A DNA stretch of 64,000 bases from Streptomyces cirratus (GCF_014650775.1 NZ_BMVP01000015.1:1-64000); one strand, 5' to 3'; positions 8,402 through 17,266 are shown, counted from the stretch's first letter. Numbers and translations are program-made. Notes: a model not told the origin generated them from the letters alone.

Positions 8402-9234
8402 CCGCGCGCCCCCGTCAGGGCGAAGTCCAGACTGGTGCGGTACCAGTGGATCTCGTCCGGGTCCTGCGCCCGCAGGAGCGGCAGCGCCACGGCCGCGGCC
8501 GCCGGCAGCTGCGGATGCCCGTAGGGCGGCGGCGGTGCCAGGGCCGCCAGCACGATCCGCTCCGCCGGATCGGGCACCACGGCCCGCAGCTCCTCCTCGG
8601 GGAGGACGGAGGCCAGTACGGCGGCCCGCTCCCAGGGATCGGTGGTCCGTCTCAGCAGCAGTCCCACATGCCGCCCGCGCCATGCCCGCGGCCGCAGGTC
8701 GGTCTTGGCCGCGATCAGCTCCCGGTCGGCCGGGGGCGCGATCCCCCTCAGCATCCCGGCCTCCCGGACCGCGAACTCCCTCAGTTCCGCAGCCAGGTAG
8801 AGCCACACCACGGCCCGGTACCGGTTGATCCGGTAGCCGACCGGGGTGAGGTGCCCGCAGCGCGCGAGCCGGGTCAACCGGCTCGGCCCCACCCCCAGCA
8901 CCTCGGCCGCGGCATCCGCGCCGGCCACGGTCTCGACGCGCGCCCGCAGCGTCTCCGGGAACCCACCGGTCGCGCGGACCCGGTCCAGCTCGGCCCGGGT
9001 GAAGCGGACGGCCCCGCTCGACGCCCGCGGTCCGGCACGCACGAGCCCCAATTGGACGGCCCGGGCGAACTCACCCCGTTTGAGACCCAGTTCCCGGGAC
9101 GCCCGGACGGCGCCGAACAACTGCTCCTGCGGCGGCGCGTCCGCCGACACCGGCGCCAATGCCTCCGCGCATTCCGTCGCCACCATCCGCCCGGGCGCTT
9201 CCCGTACGGCACAGTCCTGCACATCACTCTTCAT
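8365..9234 (-). CDS. DUF6397-family protein (helix-turn-helix-like)
   Basis: ATG 9234 after GGGGGAGGA gives 289 residues. I recognise this as a Streptomyces-restricted family (DUF6397). It begins with a region containing two segments that look like helix-turn-helix or excisionase-type modules (LKRGEFARAVQLGLVRAG around 50, then AAEVLGVGPSRLTRLARCGHLTPVGYRINRYRAVVWLY around 110-145). This suggests DNA binding, but no ligand or target is known. The C-terminus overlaps the YchJ-like gene by 37 bp in convergent orientation. The alternative start 10 codons upstream (9264) has no Shine-Dalgarno. Confidence 0.65.
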   Translation of the reverse strand: MKSDVQDCAVREAPGRMVATECAEALAPVSADAPPQEQLFGAVRASRELGLKRGEFARAVQLGLVRAGPRASSGAVRFTRAELDRVRATGGFPETLRARVETVAGADAAAEVLGVGPSRLTRLARCGHLTPVGYRINRYRAVVWLYLAAELREFAVREAGMLRGIAPPADRELIAAKTDLRPRAWRGRHVGLLLRRTTDPWERAAVLASVLPEEELRAVVPDPAERIVLAALAPPPPYGHPQLPAAAAVALPLLRAQDPDEIHWYRTSLDFALTGARGQSKSTPERGPT

Positions 9235-9366
9235 CACGGTCCTCCCCCACCGAGTGGCGATCACTCTGTGTGAAGACCGTAACCGAGTGCGACGGAGCAG
9301 CGCGGCGCCTGTGGATAACTCCGGATCCGGCAGCCGGTCGTGCCCCTCACGGGCTCTCCCGGGCGC

Positions 9367-9765
9367 TCACCCCCCGGTGATCCGCCGCTCCGTGACGCCC
9401 AAGTGCTCGCCCACCCGGTTCACCATCAGCGTCATCTCGTAGGCGACCTGCACGATGTCCGCCTCGGCGGCGCTGAGCGCGCACAGGCAGCTGCCCGCGC
9501 CCGCCGCCACGACGAACAGGAAGCCTTCGTCGTACTCGACCATCGTCTGCCGGACGTCACCCGCCCGGAAGTGGCGCCCCGATCCCTTCGCCAGGCTCTG
9601 CAGTCCGGCCGCGACCGCCGCCAGGTGCTCGGCGTCCTCCCGCGCCAGCCCGGCGCTCGCCCCCGTGACCAGCCCGTCGTTGGACAGCACCACCGCGTGC
9701 CGCACTTGCGGGACCCTGCGCGTCAGATCGTCGAGCAGCCAGTCGAGCTGCTTGTCCAGTGCCAT
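9367..9765 (-). CDS. Roadblock/LC7 protein, second CvnB-like copy downstream of the conservon
   Basis: ATG 9765 (MALDKQLDWLLDDL) follows GGGGAGGGG and gives 132 residues. It has the roadblock/LC7 fold pattern of CvnB proteins: WLLDDLTRRVPQVRHAVVLSNDGL, then AVAAGLQSLAKGSGRHFRAGDVRQTMVE and a C-terminal NRVGEHLGV. It is strikingly similar to the CvnB of the adjacent conservon (the stretch RHAVVLSNDGL is identical). It lies 235 bp beyond cvnD in the same direction. Roadblock proteins in these systems pair with the small GTPase (MglB-like). A duplicate could compete for the same CvnD or serve another one. Confidence 0.85.
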   Translation of the reverse strand: MALDKQLDWLLDDLTRRVPQVRHAVVLSNDGLVTGASAGLAREDAEHLAAVAAGLQSLAKGSGRHFRAGDVRQTMVEYDEGFLFVVAAGAGSCLCALSAAEADIVQVAYEMTLMVNRVGEHLGVTERRITGG

Positions 9766-9783
9766 GTAGAGCCCCTCCCCGTC

Positions 9784-9805
9784 GGCGCGGCCCACGGGCC
9801 GCGCC
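9784..9805 (-). other. Perfect 10-bp inverted repeat upstream of the second roadblock gene
   Basis: GGCGCGGCCC at 9784-9793 and its exact complement at 9796-9805 are separated by 2 nt. The hairpin would form about 20 nt before the start codon of the roadblock gene at 9765, just ahead of its Shine-Dalgarno. It could terminate read-through from cvnD or shape the leader. There is no T-run. Confidence 0.35.
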
Positions 9806-10000
9806 CCACTCTGCTCGGTCGTCCGCAAGCCTTCCCCACCAGCTGCTTTCCGGCAAGGAGGACGGACCCCCGGCGCAGAAGATGACTCAAGAGGAATGGC
9901 GGGCGTTCACCCGGCCGCCGTCGTCGCGGGGTACACCCGCCGTCTCCCGCGCCGGTGGAAGCCCGTGCACCGCTCCCGATCCGGTCGGCGGGGGCGCCCG

Positions 10001-10639
10001 TCAGTGCGGCCCCGTCGGCGGACCCACGGATTCGAGCAGCCGGGCGGTGTGCACCCGCCCGGCGTACTCGACCAGCCTGACCAGCACTTCCTTCCCCGAG
10101 TCCTTGTCCCGCGCGTCGCACAGCACCACTGGCGTCCCCTGCTCCAGGTCCAGGGCCCGCGCCACCTCGTCCGCCCCGTACCGCCGGGCCCCCGTGAAGC
10201 AGTTGACGGCCACCACGAACGGGATCCGCCGGTGCTCGAAGTAGTCAACGGCCGGAAAGCAGTCCTCCAGGCGCCGGGTGTCCGCGAGCACCACCGCGCC
10301 CAGCGCGCCCTGCGACAACTCGTCCCAGAGGAACCAGAACCGGTCCTGCCCCGGTGTCCCGAACAGGTACAGCGACAGCCCGGCCCGGATGGTGATCCGT
10401 CCGAAGTCCATGGCCACCGTCGTGGTCGTTTTCCGGCCGACGCCTCCCGTGTCGTCGACGAGCTCCCCCGCCTGGCTGAGCAGTTCCTCGGTCCGCAGCG
10501 GCCTGATCTCGCTGACCGATCCGACCAGGGTGGTCTTGCCCGCCCCGAAACCGCCCGCCACCAAGATCTTCAGTGCGAGCGGAGCGGACTCCGCGTCCGC
10601 TCCGGCGTCCGGGCCCGGTCCGTCGTCCTGCAGTCCCAT
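10001..10639 (-). CDS. cvnD: CvnD-type small GTPase of conservon
   Basis: The 212-residue GTP-binding protein has the P-loop GGFGAGKTT (about residues 29-37), the switch-region TTTTVAMDFGRI, the G3 stretch LFGTPGQDRFWFLWDE and VAVNCFTG in the NKxD position. CvnD proteins are a bacterial Ras/Arf-like, MglA-like family that works with roadblock CvnB. ATG 10639 shares its A with the TGA of cvnC (TGATG), giving tight translational coupling. An in-frame GTG sits one codon upstream at 10642. It is the last gene of the four-gene set. Confidence 0.9.
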   Translation of the reverse strand: MGLQDDGPGPDAGADAESAPLALKILVAGGFGAGKTTLVGSVSEIRPLRTEELLSQAGELVDDTGGVGRKTTTTVAMDFGRITIRAGLSLYLFGTPGQDRFWFLWDELSQGALGAVVLADTRRLEDCFPAVDYFEHRRIPFVVAVNCFTGARRYGADEVARALDLEQGTPVVLCDARDKDSGKEVLVRLVEYAGRVHTARLLESVGPPTGPH

Positions 10640-11019
10640 CACAGTGCTCGCAATCCTTCGATGACTTCCCGCAGAATCCGCTCGTCGGGCAGCCGGGCGG
10701 GCGGTACCGGACGGCTGACCTTCACATGGCCACCCTCCAACAGGTCGCCCAGCAGGACCCGCACGACGCCCACCGGCAGGTCGGCGTCGGCGGCGAGTTC
10801 CGCCACCGACTGCGTCTGGGCCCGGCAGAGCCCGAGCAGTGCCCGGTGTTCGGGGCCGAGCAGCGCCTCGTCCGCCGTGTCCGTGCCCGACCGGTCCACC
10901 ACGACCAGGGCGATCAGGTCGAACCTGGCCCCGTGCGGGCCCGGTCTGGTGCGCCCTCCCGTCATGGCGTACGGACGCACGAGCGGGCCCGCCTCCGCGT
11001 CGTACCAATGGCCTTCCAT
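10639..11019 (-). CDS. cvnC: CvnC-type DUF742 protein of conservon
   Basis: ATG 11019 (MEGHWYDAEAGPLVRPYAMTGGRT) gives 126 residues. The opening LVRPYAMTGGRT, the central ALLGLCRAQTQSVAELAADADLPVGVVRVLLGDLLEGGHVKV (winged-helix-like) and the terminal ILREVIEGLRAL identify DUF742. An upstream TTG (11040) overlapping the cvnB stop is possible but would add an unconserved RTAAAR segment. It sits between cvnB and cvnD and overlaps the latter by one base. It is thought to be part of a membrane-associated signalling complex with CvnA, B and D. Confidence 0.88.
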   Translation of the reverse strand: MEGHWYDAEAGPLVRPYAMTGGRTRPGPHGARFDLIALVVVDRSGTDTADEALLGPEHRALLGLCRAQTQSVAELAADADLPVGVVRVLLGDLLEGGHVKVSRPVPPARLPDERILREVIEGLRAL

Positions 11020-11036
11020 ACGCGCGGCCGCCGTTC

Positions 11037-11480
11037 TCAACCGGCGGCCGGCGGCCGCGCCGTGAACCGCGGCGGGGTGTAGAGGTGTTCACCGACGCGC
11101 TTCACCAGCCGGGCCATCTCGTAGGCGATCAGCCCGATGTCGGCGCCCGCGGCACTGAGCACCGCCATGCAGGAGCCTTCCCCGGCGGCCGCGACGAAGA
11201 GGAACCCGTCGTCCATCTCCACCATCGTCTGGCGCACGCCCCCGGCGCGGAAGTGCCGACCCACGCCCTTGGCGAGGCTCTGGAAGCCCGACGCGACGGC
11301 GGCCAGGTGCTCGCCGTCCTCACGGCTCAGCCGGCTGGAGGAACCGACCGCGAGGCCGTCGTTGGACAGGACCACCGCGTGGCGGACCTCCCTGACCCGT
11401 ACCACGAGGTCGTCGAGCAGCCAGTTCAGTTCGCCGGATCCGTGGGCTGTGCCCAGGTCGGTTCTCCGCTGTTCGACCAT
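11037..11480 (-). CDS. cvnB: CvnB-type roadblock/LC7 protein of conservon
   Basis: This 147-residue protein has the roadblock pattern LNWLLDDLVVRVREVRHAVVLSNDGLAVGSS, VASGFQSLAKGVGRHFRAGGVRQTMVE and LVKRVGEHLY. Its ATG (11480) overlaps the stop codon of cvnA (TGATG), so translation is coupled. It probably acts as GTPase-activating or scaffold partner of CvnD. A second, very similar gene lies downstream of cvnD at 9367-9765. Confidence 0.9.
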   Translation of the reverse strand: MVEQRRTDLGTAHGSGELNWLLDDLVVRVREVRHAVVLSNDGLAVGSSSRLSREDGEHLAAVASGFQSLAKGVGRHFRAGGVRQTMVEMDDGFLFVAAAGEGSCMAVLSAAGADIGLIAYEMARLVKRVGEHLYTPPRFTARPPAAG

Positions 11481-13984
11481 CAGGAATCTCCTTCGCTGCC
11501 GTGGTGGGGGGACTTCTCCCGGGCGCCGCGCGCCCAGCCGGCCTGGTACGCCGCCATCCGGTCCCGGACCTGCTCGGGGCTGCGGCCGGGCAGCTCCGCG
11601 CAGAGGTGCGCCTCGGCCGGCTCCACCGGAGCGGGAACCTCGCGCAGTTGCGGGACGAGGCTGGCCTGGCGGACCCTGCGCGGCAGTTCGGTCACCGCCG
11701 CGGGTTCAGTCACCACCGCCGCGGGATCGGGTGCCGGCGCGGGTTCGGGTGCCGGCGCGACCGGCGCCGCCGGGGCCTGTCCACGGGAGGCACCGCCACC
11801 GGCGCCGCGCGGCCGCAGCGGCGCCACCGGGGCAGGCCGCCGAGGCTCCGGCTCTTCGGCCGGGAGCGGTGAAGAGGAGGGGAGCGGTGAAGAGGGCGGG
11901 GGCGCTGAGGAGGTCGGGCGTGGGGGCGGGGTGCCGACGGTTATGGCGCCCTGGATCACGGAGTTGGGCAGCAGCACCACCGCGGTGGTCCCCCCGTAGG
12001 GTGACGGGCGCAGGTGTACCCGGATGCCGTGCCTGGCAGCGAGCCGGCTGACGACGAACAGCCCGAGCCGGTCGCTGTCGAAGAGGTCGAGGGCCTCGGA
12101 CTGCTCGATGCGGCGGTTCGCCTCGTCGAGAGACGCGCTGCCCATGCCCAGTCCGCGGTCCTCGACCTCGACGACGTAGCCGGCTCCCACCGGCTCGCCG
12201 CTGACCCGGACCTTGGTGTGCGGCGGCGAGAACTGCGCCGCGTTTTCGATGAGTTCGGCGAGCAGGTGGGTGAGGTCGGCGACGGCGCCGCCCACGATGG
12301 CCGCCTCGGCGAGCCGGCGGACCTCCACGCGCTTGTAGTCCTCGATCTCGGATACGGCGGCGCGGACGACGTTGGTCAGCGGCACCGGCATCCGCCACGC
12401 CCGGCCGGGGGCGGCGCCGGAAAGGATGATCAGGCTCTCGGCGTGCCGCCGCATCCGGGTGGTGAGGTGGTCGAGCCGGAACAGGTCCCCGAGCTCGCCG
12501 GGGTCCTCGGCGCGCCGTTCCATCGAGTCGAGCAAAGTGAGCTGCTTGTGCACCAGGACCTGGCTGCGCCGGGCGAGGTTGACGAAGACGCCGCTGACCC
12601 CGTCGGCGAGTTCGGCGCGCTCGACGGCGGCGCTCAGGGCGGCCCGGTGGACGGTGGACAACGCCTCGCCGACCTGGGTGATCTCGTCGTCCGCGACCGG
12701 TCCGGACGCGGTCTCGGCGTCGATGTCGATCTCCTGACCGGAACGCAGCCGCTCCATGGCGGACGGGAGCTTGCGGTGCGCGATCTCCAGGGCGGTGTTG
12801 CGCAGCGAGACCAGCTCCACGACCAGGGCGCGCCCGATGCGCACGGAGATGACGAGGGAAGCGGCGACGGCGGCCAGACCCAGCAGCACGGCGGCACCCG
12901 ACGCGCCGAACGCGCCTTCGGCGAAGGGCGCGGCGCGGTGGGCGGCTCCGGCGTGGGCGGCTTCCGCGATCTCCCGCAGGGACGCGCTGACCTCGGTGTA
13001 GGCGGGGTCCCAGCCGGCGGGCACCCCACGGGCCTCCTTCGGCGCGGTCCCGTTCCCCGGGACGGCCGCGCCCAGCGCCCGTTCCTCGGCTCCGGTGAGC
13101 TCGGCGTACGAGGCGCTCTTGGTCACCGCCTCCCAGGCGTGCTGCCCGGCGCCCGGCAGGTCCCGCGCGGCGGAGTCGGTCAGGGCGCGCCGGGTCTCTA
13201 TGACGCCGGTCAGACGGCGCTGCGCCTGCGCGCCCGGCGCCCCCGGCAGGGCGAGCAGCGCGTCCTCCCGGGAGAGCAGCTCCCCGGCCCGGCCGAACTC
13301 CAGCAGCACCCGGTCCCCGGCCCCGAGTTCGGGGTCCTTTCCACCGGACAAGGCACCGGCGGCGGCGAGGGCGGAGTCGGCCACCCGGGTGTAGGCCTCG
13401 TAGGCGGTTTCGGCGCTCGCGCCCCGGCCGGTGACCTGCTTGCGGAACGGGCCGAGCTCCTCGGCGGCGGCCACGAAGGCACCGAGCCGGGCGACGACCT
13501 CCCTCGGGTGGTCACCCGAGTCGGCCACGGTGTTCCGGTCGCCGAGCCGCAAGCGGCGTATCGCCGCGTCGGTGCGCCGGGCCTGCTGCTCCAGGGCGGC
13601 GCCCTGCTCGGCCGCGGGATCGGCCAGGAAGCGGACTGCTGCTCGCCGCTCGGCCTGGAGTTCGGCGAGGGCGGCCGACAGCGGGGTGCGCATCTGTGCG
13701 TCGATCCGCTGGACGCGGCTGAGGCGGGCGATGTCCTGGGCGGTGCTCACCGTCGCGAAGGCCCACAGCCCGAGCAGCGAGACGACCGGGACCATCAGCA
13801 GGGAGACGACCTTGGCGCGCACGGTGCCCGGGCGGAGGCGGATCCCCGGCCCGGGGCGCGGGGCCGGGAGCCGCGGGGCGTGGGCCTGCGCACCGTCCGG
13901 CGGCTCCTCGGCGGGTGGCCCGGCGTGCGCCCGGCGGCCGCGCGCGGGGGGCGCTGCTTCCGGTCTCCTGCGGGGTGTGCGCAT
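11480..13984 (-). CDS. cvnA: CvnA-type sensor histidine kinase (nitrate/nitrite-sensor-like) of conservon
   Basis: ATG 13984 follows GAGGAG and gives 834 residues. After a basic Pro/Arg/Ala-rich cytoplasmic leader come a membrane helix (about 57-78, VSLLMVPVVSLLGLWAFATV), an extracytoplasmic region of about 300 residues rich in Ala/Glu helices, a second helix (about 370-392, AAVLLGLAAVAASLVISV), a HAMP-like region and an ATPase domain. The ATPase domain shows LAELIENAAQFSPPHTKV (N-box), VEDRGLGM (G1) and DRLGLFVVSRLAARHGI (G2). The usual phosphoacceptor H-box is not obvious, as reported for conservon kinases. The C-terminal 150 residues are a Pro/Ala-rich low-complexity tail. It is the first gene of cvnABCD. 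Confidence 0.88.
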   Translation of the reverse strand: MRTPRRRPEAAPPARGRRAHAGPPAEEPPDGAQAHAPRLPAPRPGPGIRLRPGTVRAKVVSLLMVPVVSLLGLWAFATVSTAQDIARLSRVQRIDAQMRTPLSAALAELQAERRAAVRFLADPAAEQGAALEQQARRTDAAIRRLRLGDRNTVADSGDHPREVVARLGAFVAAAEELGPFRKQVTGRGASAETAYEAYTRVADSALAAAGALSGGKDPELGAGDRVLLEFGRAGELLSREDALLALPGAPGAQAQRRLTGVIETRRALTDSAARDLPGAGQHAWEAVTKSASYAELTGAEERALGAAVPGNGTAPKEARGVPAGWDPAYTEVSASLREIAEAAHAGAAHRAAPFAEGAFGASGAAVLLGLAAVAASLVISVRIGRALVVELVSLRNTALEIAHRKLPSAMERLRSGQEIDIDAETASGPVADDEITQVGEALSTVHRAALSAAVERAELADGVSGVFVNLARRSQVLVHKQLTLLDSMERRAEDPGELGDLFRLDHLTTRMRRHAESLIILSGAAPGRAWRMPVPLTNVVRAAVSEIEDYKRVEVRRLAEAAIVGGAVADLTHLLAELIENAAQFSPPHTKVRVSGEPVGAGYVVEVEDRGLGMGSASLDEANRRIEQSEALDLFDSDRLGLFVVSRLAARHGIRVHLRPSPYGGTTAVVLLPNSVIQGAITVGTPPPRPTSSAPPPSSPLPSSSPLPAEEPEPRRPAPVAPLRPRGAGGGASRGQAPAAPVAPAPEPAPAPDPAAVVTEPAAVTELPRRVRQASLVPQLREVPAPVEPAEAHLCAELPGRSPEQVRDRMAAYQAGWARGAREKSPHHGSEGDS

Positions 13985-14069
13985 GGGGCTCCTCGTTCCG
14001 GGGCTGTACGTAGGGTGCGGTCGGTGCGGGCGTTCGACGTGGGCGCCCCGGAGGTCGGGGCGGGGGCGC

Positions 14070-14849
14070 TCAGCGGGCCCCCACGGCGTTCTCCCCGAGG
14101 CTGCGTGCCGACGCCGAGGCGGCCCGTTCGTCGGCGGTCGGGGACAGGGCCACGAACGCGCAGGTGAGGAAGAGGTAGGAGCCGAGCCCCACCGCGAGGG
14201 GGAAGATGAACTGCATGGCGGTCGCACCGGGCAGGGCAGCGTCGGAGGGGGTGACGCGGACGGCGACGGCCAGCATCCCGGTGTAGTGCATGCTGCTGAC
14301 GGCGGCGCCCATGACGAGCGAGGCGCCGGCGGCGGCCGGCGGCGACGTGGTGTGGAGCGCGGCCCACAGGGCGGCGGTCGCGGCGAGGACGGCGATGGCG
14401 ACCGAGAGCGCGACCGTGAGCGGCCGGTAGGAGACCGTACCGTGCAGGCGCAGGGCGGCCATGCCGAGGTAGTGCATGCTGGCGACGCCGAGGCCGGTGG
14501 TCAGGCCGCCGAGGACCAGGGCCCGGCCGCGGCCTTGGCCGTAGCCGACGGCGAAGACGCCCGCGCCGACGACCAGTACGGCGACGAGGAGGCTGAGGAT
14601 GGTCAGCGGCACGTTGTAGTGGATGTCGGTCCCCGTGACCTCGAATCCGAGCATGGCGACGAAGTGCATCGTCCAGATGCCGGTTCCGATGGCGGAGGCG
14701 GCGGTGAGGAGCCAGTTGCGGCGGGTGGATCCGGTCGCGGCGAGGGCGCGGACGGTGCAGCGCAGCCCGAGGGCGGCGCCGATGCAGGCCATCACGTACG
14801 ACAGCGCGGGGGTCAGCCAGCCATAGGCGGCGTGGTGCAGGTGTCCCAT
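14070..14849 (-). CDS. MHYT-domain integral membrane sensor protein
   Basis: ATG 14849 gives 259 residues with about seven hydrophobic helices. The MHYT signature occurs three times: TMHFVAML (about 62-69), SMHYLGMAA (about 125-133) and SMHYTGMLA (about 187-195). These Met/His sites are proposed to bind copper or a diatomic gas and to sense redox ligands. There is no attached GGDEF, EAL or kinase domain, so any output must go through another protein. The gene lies 85 bp upstream of cvnA in the same direction. A functional link to the conservon is possible but only positional. Confidence 0.85.
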   Translation of the reverse strand: MGHLHHAAYGWLTPALSYVMACIGAALGLRCTVRALAATGSTRRNWLLTAASAIGTGIWTMHFVAMLGFEVTGTDIHYNVPLTILSLLVAVLVVGAGVFAVGYGQGRGRALVLGGLTTGLGVASMHYLGMAALRLHGTVSYRPLTVALSVAIAVLAATAALWAALHTTSPPAAAGASLVMGAAVSSMHYTGMLAVAVRVTPSDAALPGATAMQFIFPLAVGLGSYLFLTCAFVALSPTADERAASASARSLGENAVGAR

Positions 14850-15027
14850 GGCCAACGGACGCTAGTGCGGGTGAGGGCGCGAACAAGGGGCGCATTTCGA
14901 AACCCGCTGTAACTGCTGGAATATGACAGAGCTACGTTCGTCTTCGATCAGGCTGGATGTCACCTTGTGCACGGCCCCGTGCGGGGCGGGGCCCGTGCGG
15001 GGCATCCATGTGGGAGATCATGGGCCC

Positions 15028-15627
15028 ATGAGCGAAGACCACACGCATGTCCGGGAGTTCTTCGGGGCGCGCGCCCCGGACTGGGACCGCAAGTTCCCCG
15101 ACGACGGCCCCGCCTTCGCACGCGCCGTGGCCGAATCCGGTCTGCGGCCGGGAGACCGGGTGCTCGACGCGGGCTGTGGCACCGGGCGCGCACTGCCCGC
15201 ACTGCGCGCGGCCGTCGGACCCTCGGGAACCGTGATCGGCGCGGATCTCACCCCGGAGATGCTGACCGCCGCACGGGACGCCGGGCGGGCGGACGCGGCG
15301 GCGCTGCTGCTCACGGACGTCACCCGGCTGCCGCTGCGTGAGGGGGTGCTGGACGCGGTGTTCGCGGCCGGTCTGATCGCGCACCTCCCCGATCCGGAGT
15401 CGGGACTGCTCGAACTCGCCCGTGTGGTCCGCCCGGGCGGGCGGCTCGCGCTGTTCCACCCCATCGGGCGGGCGGCGCTCGCCGCCCGCCAAGGCCGGGA
15501 ACTCACCCCGGAGGATCTGCGGGCCGCCGCCAACCTGGGCCCACTGCTGTCGGCGGCGGGCTGGGAGATGACCTCGTACGCGGACGAGGACGACCGTTTC
15601 CTGGCCCTGGCCTCCCGCCGCCCCTGA
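15028..15627 (+). CDS. Class I SAM-dependent methyltransferase
   Basis: ATG 15028 follows GGGAGA and gives 199 residues. The SAM-binding motif I is VLDAGCGTGRALPAL (about 50-64), followed by GADLTPEMLTAARDAG (motif post-I) and VFAAGLIAHLPDPESGLLELARVVRPGGRLALFHP (motifs II-III). This is a methyltransf_11/25-type fold. The substrate is not predictable. The frame is open 35 codons further upstream, but that part has poor codon bias. The gene converges with the DinB-like gene. Confidence 0.8.
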   Translation: MSEDHTHVREFFGARAPDWDRKFPDDGPAFARAVAESGLRPGDRVLDAGCGTGRALPALRAAVGPSGTVIGADLTPEMLTAARDAGRADAAALLLTDVTRLPLREGVLDAVFAAGLIAHLPDPESGLLELARVVRPGGRLALFHPIGRAALAARQGRELTPEDLRAAANLGPLLSAAGWEMTSYADEDDRFLALASRRP

Positions 15628-15676
15628 CCTCCCGCGCCCGGCGCGGACGGGGCGCGGACACCCTGCGCCGACAGGA

Positions 15677-16294
15677 TCAGCCCCTGCCGTCCTCCGGCGC
15701 CCCCTGCGCTTCCCGCGCCACCCGCTCCAGCCGGTCGTGGTAGCGCTCCCGTGCCGCCTGGTCACCAGGTGGCATGCTGTCATTGCCCTTCGACCACCCG
15801 ACGGACCCGTCGATGAGCTCGCGCACGACATCGGCGTGGCCGGCGTGCCGGTGGGTGTCGGCGATCACGCGCACGAGCACCTGGTGCAGGGTCGCCGCCC
15901 GTCGCTCCCGCGGCCACCACGGGACCTGCCCGACCGCGTCCAGCGCCAGCGCCCCGATCGTTTCGCCGGAGTGCTTCCAGGCGCGCCGGTACAGCCCCAC
16001 GATGTCCTCACGGGACTCCTCCGCAGTGGCCCACATGTCCGCATTGGGCTCAGCGGCCTCGGTGTACCAGGCGGGTGGCGGCCCCTGGTCGAAGAACGGC
16101 CGTCCGAAGGTGTCCCCGAAGTACCCCAGCTCCACCCCGGTGAGGTGTTTGACCAGCCCCAACAGGTTGGTGCCGGTCGGCGTGAGAGGGCGGCGGACGT
16201 CGTATTCGCTGAGCCCTTCCATCTTCCACAGCAAGGCGTCGCGGGCGTCCTGGAGGTAACGCAGAAGATCCGCTTTCGCGGTCGGCTCGATCAT
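15677..16294 (-). CDS. DinB/DUF664 family protein
   Basis: ATG 16294 (MIEPTAKADLLRYLQDARDALLWKMEGLSEYDVRRPL) gives 205 residues. The four-helix-bundle DinB/DUF664 pattern is visible: LLGLVKHLTGVELGYFGDTFG early and ADTHRHAGHADVVRELIDG late, with His residues in the positions that bind metal in this superfamily. The family includes mycothiol- or bacillithiol-dependent transferases and many proteins of unknown function. The gene stands alone. Confidence 0.8.
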   Translation of the reverse strand: MIEPTAKADLLRYLQDARDALLWKMEGLSEYDVRRPLTPTGTNLLGLVKHLTGVELGYFGDTFGRPFFDQGPPPAWYTEAAEPNADMWATAEESREDIVGLYRRAWKHSGETIGALALDAVGQVPWWPRERRAATLHQVLVRVIADTHRHAGHADVVRELIDGSVGWSKGNDSMPPGDQAARERYHDRLERVAREAQGAPEDGRG

Positions 16295-16465
16295 GCCGGG
16301 CAGTCTCCCACCCGGCACCGACAGCGGGGCCGGCCGTCGGCCGGGACCTCAACTCGTCGTCCGCGTGCCCGGCTTGAAAATCGACGCCCGCGGGCTCTCG
16401 ACGGGTGAGTTACCCACTGGTTAAGGTGCGCCGACGAGCGAGCGACCGGATCGGGAGGAGGCCAC

Positions 16466-17266
16466 GTGTCACAGGCGGAGGACGACGGGGGTTCGCTGTA
16501 CGTGCTGACCGCGGTGCTGGTGACCCCCACCCAGTTCCCGGCCGTCCTCGGTGACGACTACCCCGAGGCGTGCGCGCTCCTGGGCGTGAAGCCGGTCCCG
16601 GACGGGTACGGGCTGGTGCTCGGGCAGGACGAGGAAGGCGCGCGCTGGACGGTCGTCGTGGACGACGTCGCGCTGGTGGCCACCGCGATCGCCTCCTGGG
16701 ACTGCGGCATGGAGTACGACCTGTCCCCGGACGAGCGGACCATCGTGGTCTCGCTGGCGGGCTGGCCGCTGGAGCTGACGGTCTCCGCGTCCGGCCTGCC
16801 CGACCCTCACGATCCCGAGCAGGGCGCGGACGGCACCGGCCGGGTGCCGCTGGCCCCGCCCTCGGCGCAGGTGTGGGGGCCGGTACAGCGTCGGCTGGGC
16901 GCGGACCAGATCGCCCGGGACTGGACGGACTGGCGCCGGCGGGTCGCGACGGACGGCGGGGCGGCGGCCGTCGCGCACCCGGGGCTGGCACGGGCGCTGA
17001 CCCAGGCAGCGGGGTACGCGGAGCAGGCCCCGCCGCCGGGCCGGGTGCGGTCCTCCTTCGCAGAGGAGGGCGCACGGACGCTCCGGGCGGACGGGCCCGG
17101 CTGGTCGCTGGTGGCGCGCACCGGCGAGACGGCGTTCGTCCTGCTCGACGAGGAGCCGGGCGAGGTCCTGCCGGTCCCTGAAGACGGCCACCCGGACCAC
17201 CCGGAGCTGCCGAAACTGCGCGACCTGCTGGAGCAGCTGCAGCGCATCGCCGTGCGGCCCGTCTGA
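16466..17266 (+). CDS. Conserved hypothetical protein
   Basis: GTG 16466 follows GGGAGGAGGCCAC and gives 266 residues, acidic, with no signal peptide or membrane helix. I do not recognise a domain. The N-terminal 105 residues look like an alpha/beta fold (SLYVLTAVLVTPTQFPAVLG, then WTVVVDDVALVATAIASWDCGMEYDLSPDERTIVVSLAG). The C-terminal part is helical with a terminal LRDLLEQLQRIAV. Codon bias is strongly coding. It ends 36 bp from the convergent MOSC gene. Confidence 0.6.
   Translation: MSQAEDDGGSLYVLTAVLVTPTQFPAVLGDDYPEACALLGVKPVPDGYGLVLGQDEEGARWTVVVDDVALVATAIASWDCGMEYDLSPDERTIVVSLAGWPLELTVSASGLPDPHDPEQGADGTGRVPLAPPSAQVWGPVQRRLGADQIARDWTDWRRRVATDGGAAAVAHPGLARALTQAAGYAEQAPPPGRVRSSFAEEGARTLRADGPGWSLVARTGETAFVLLDEEPGEVLPVPEDGHPDHPELPKLRDLLEQLQRIAVRPV

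Noticed and set aside
12014..14167. A 717-codon plus-strand frame
   Set aside because: It is antisense to cvnA and has the low-complexity composition of a mirror frame. cvnA has clear kinase motifs.
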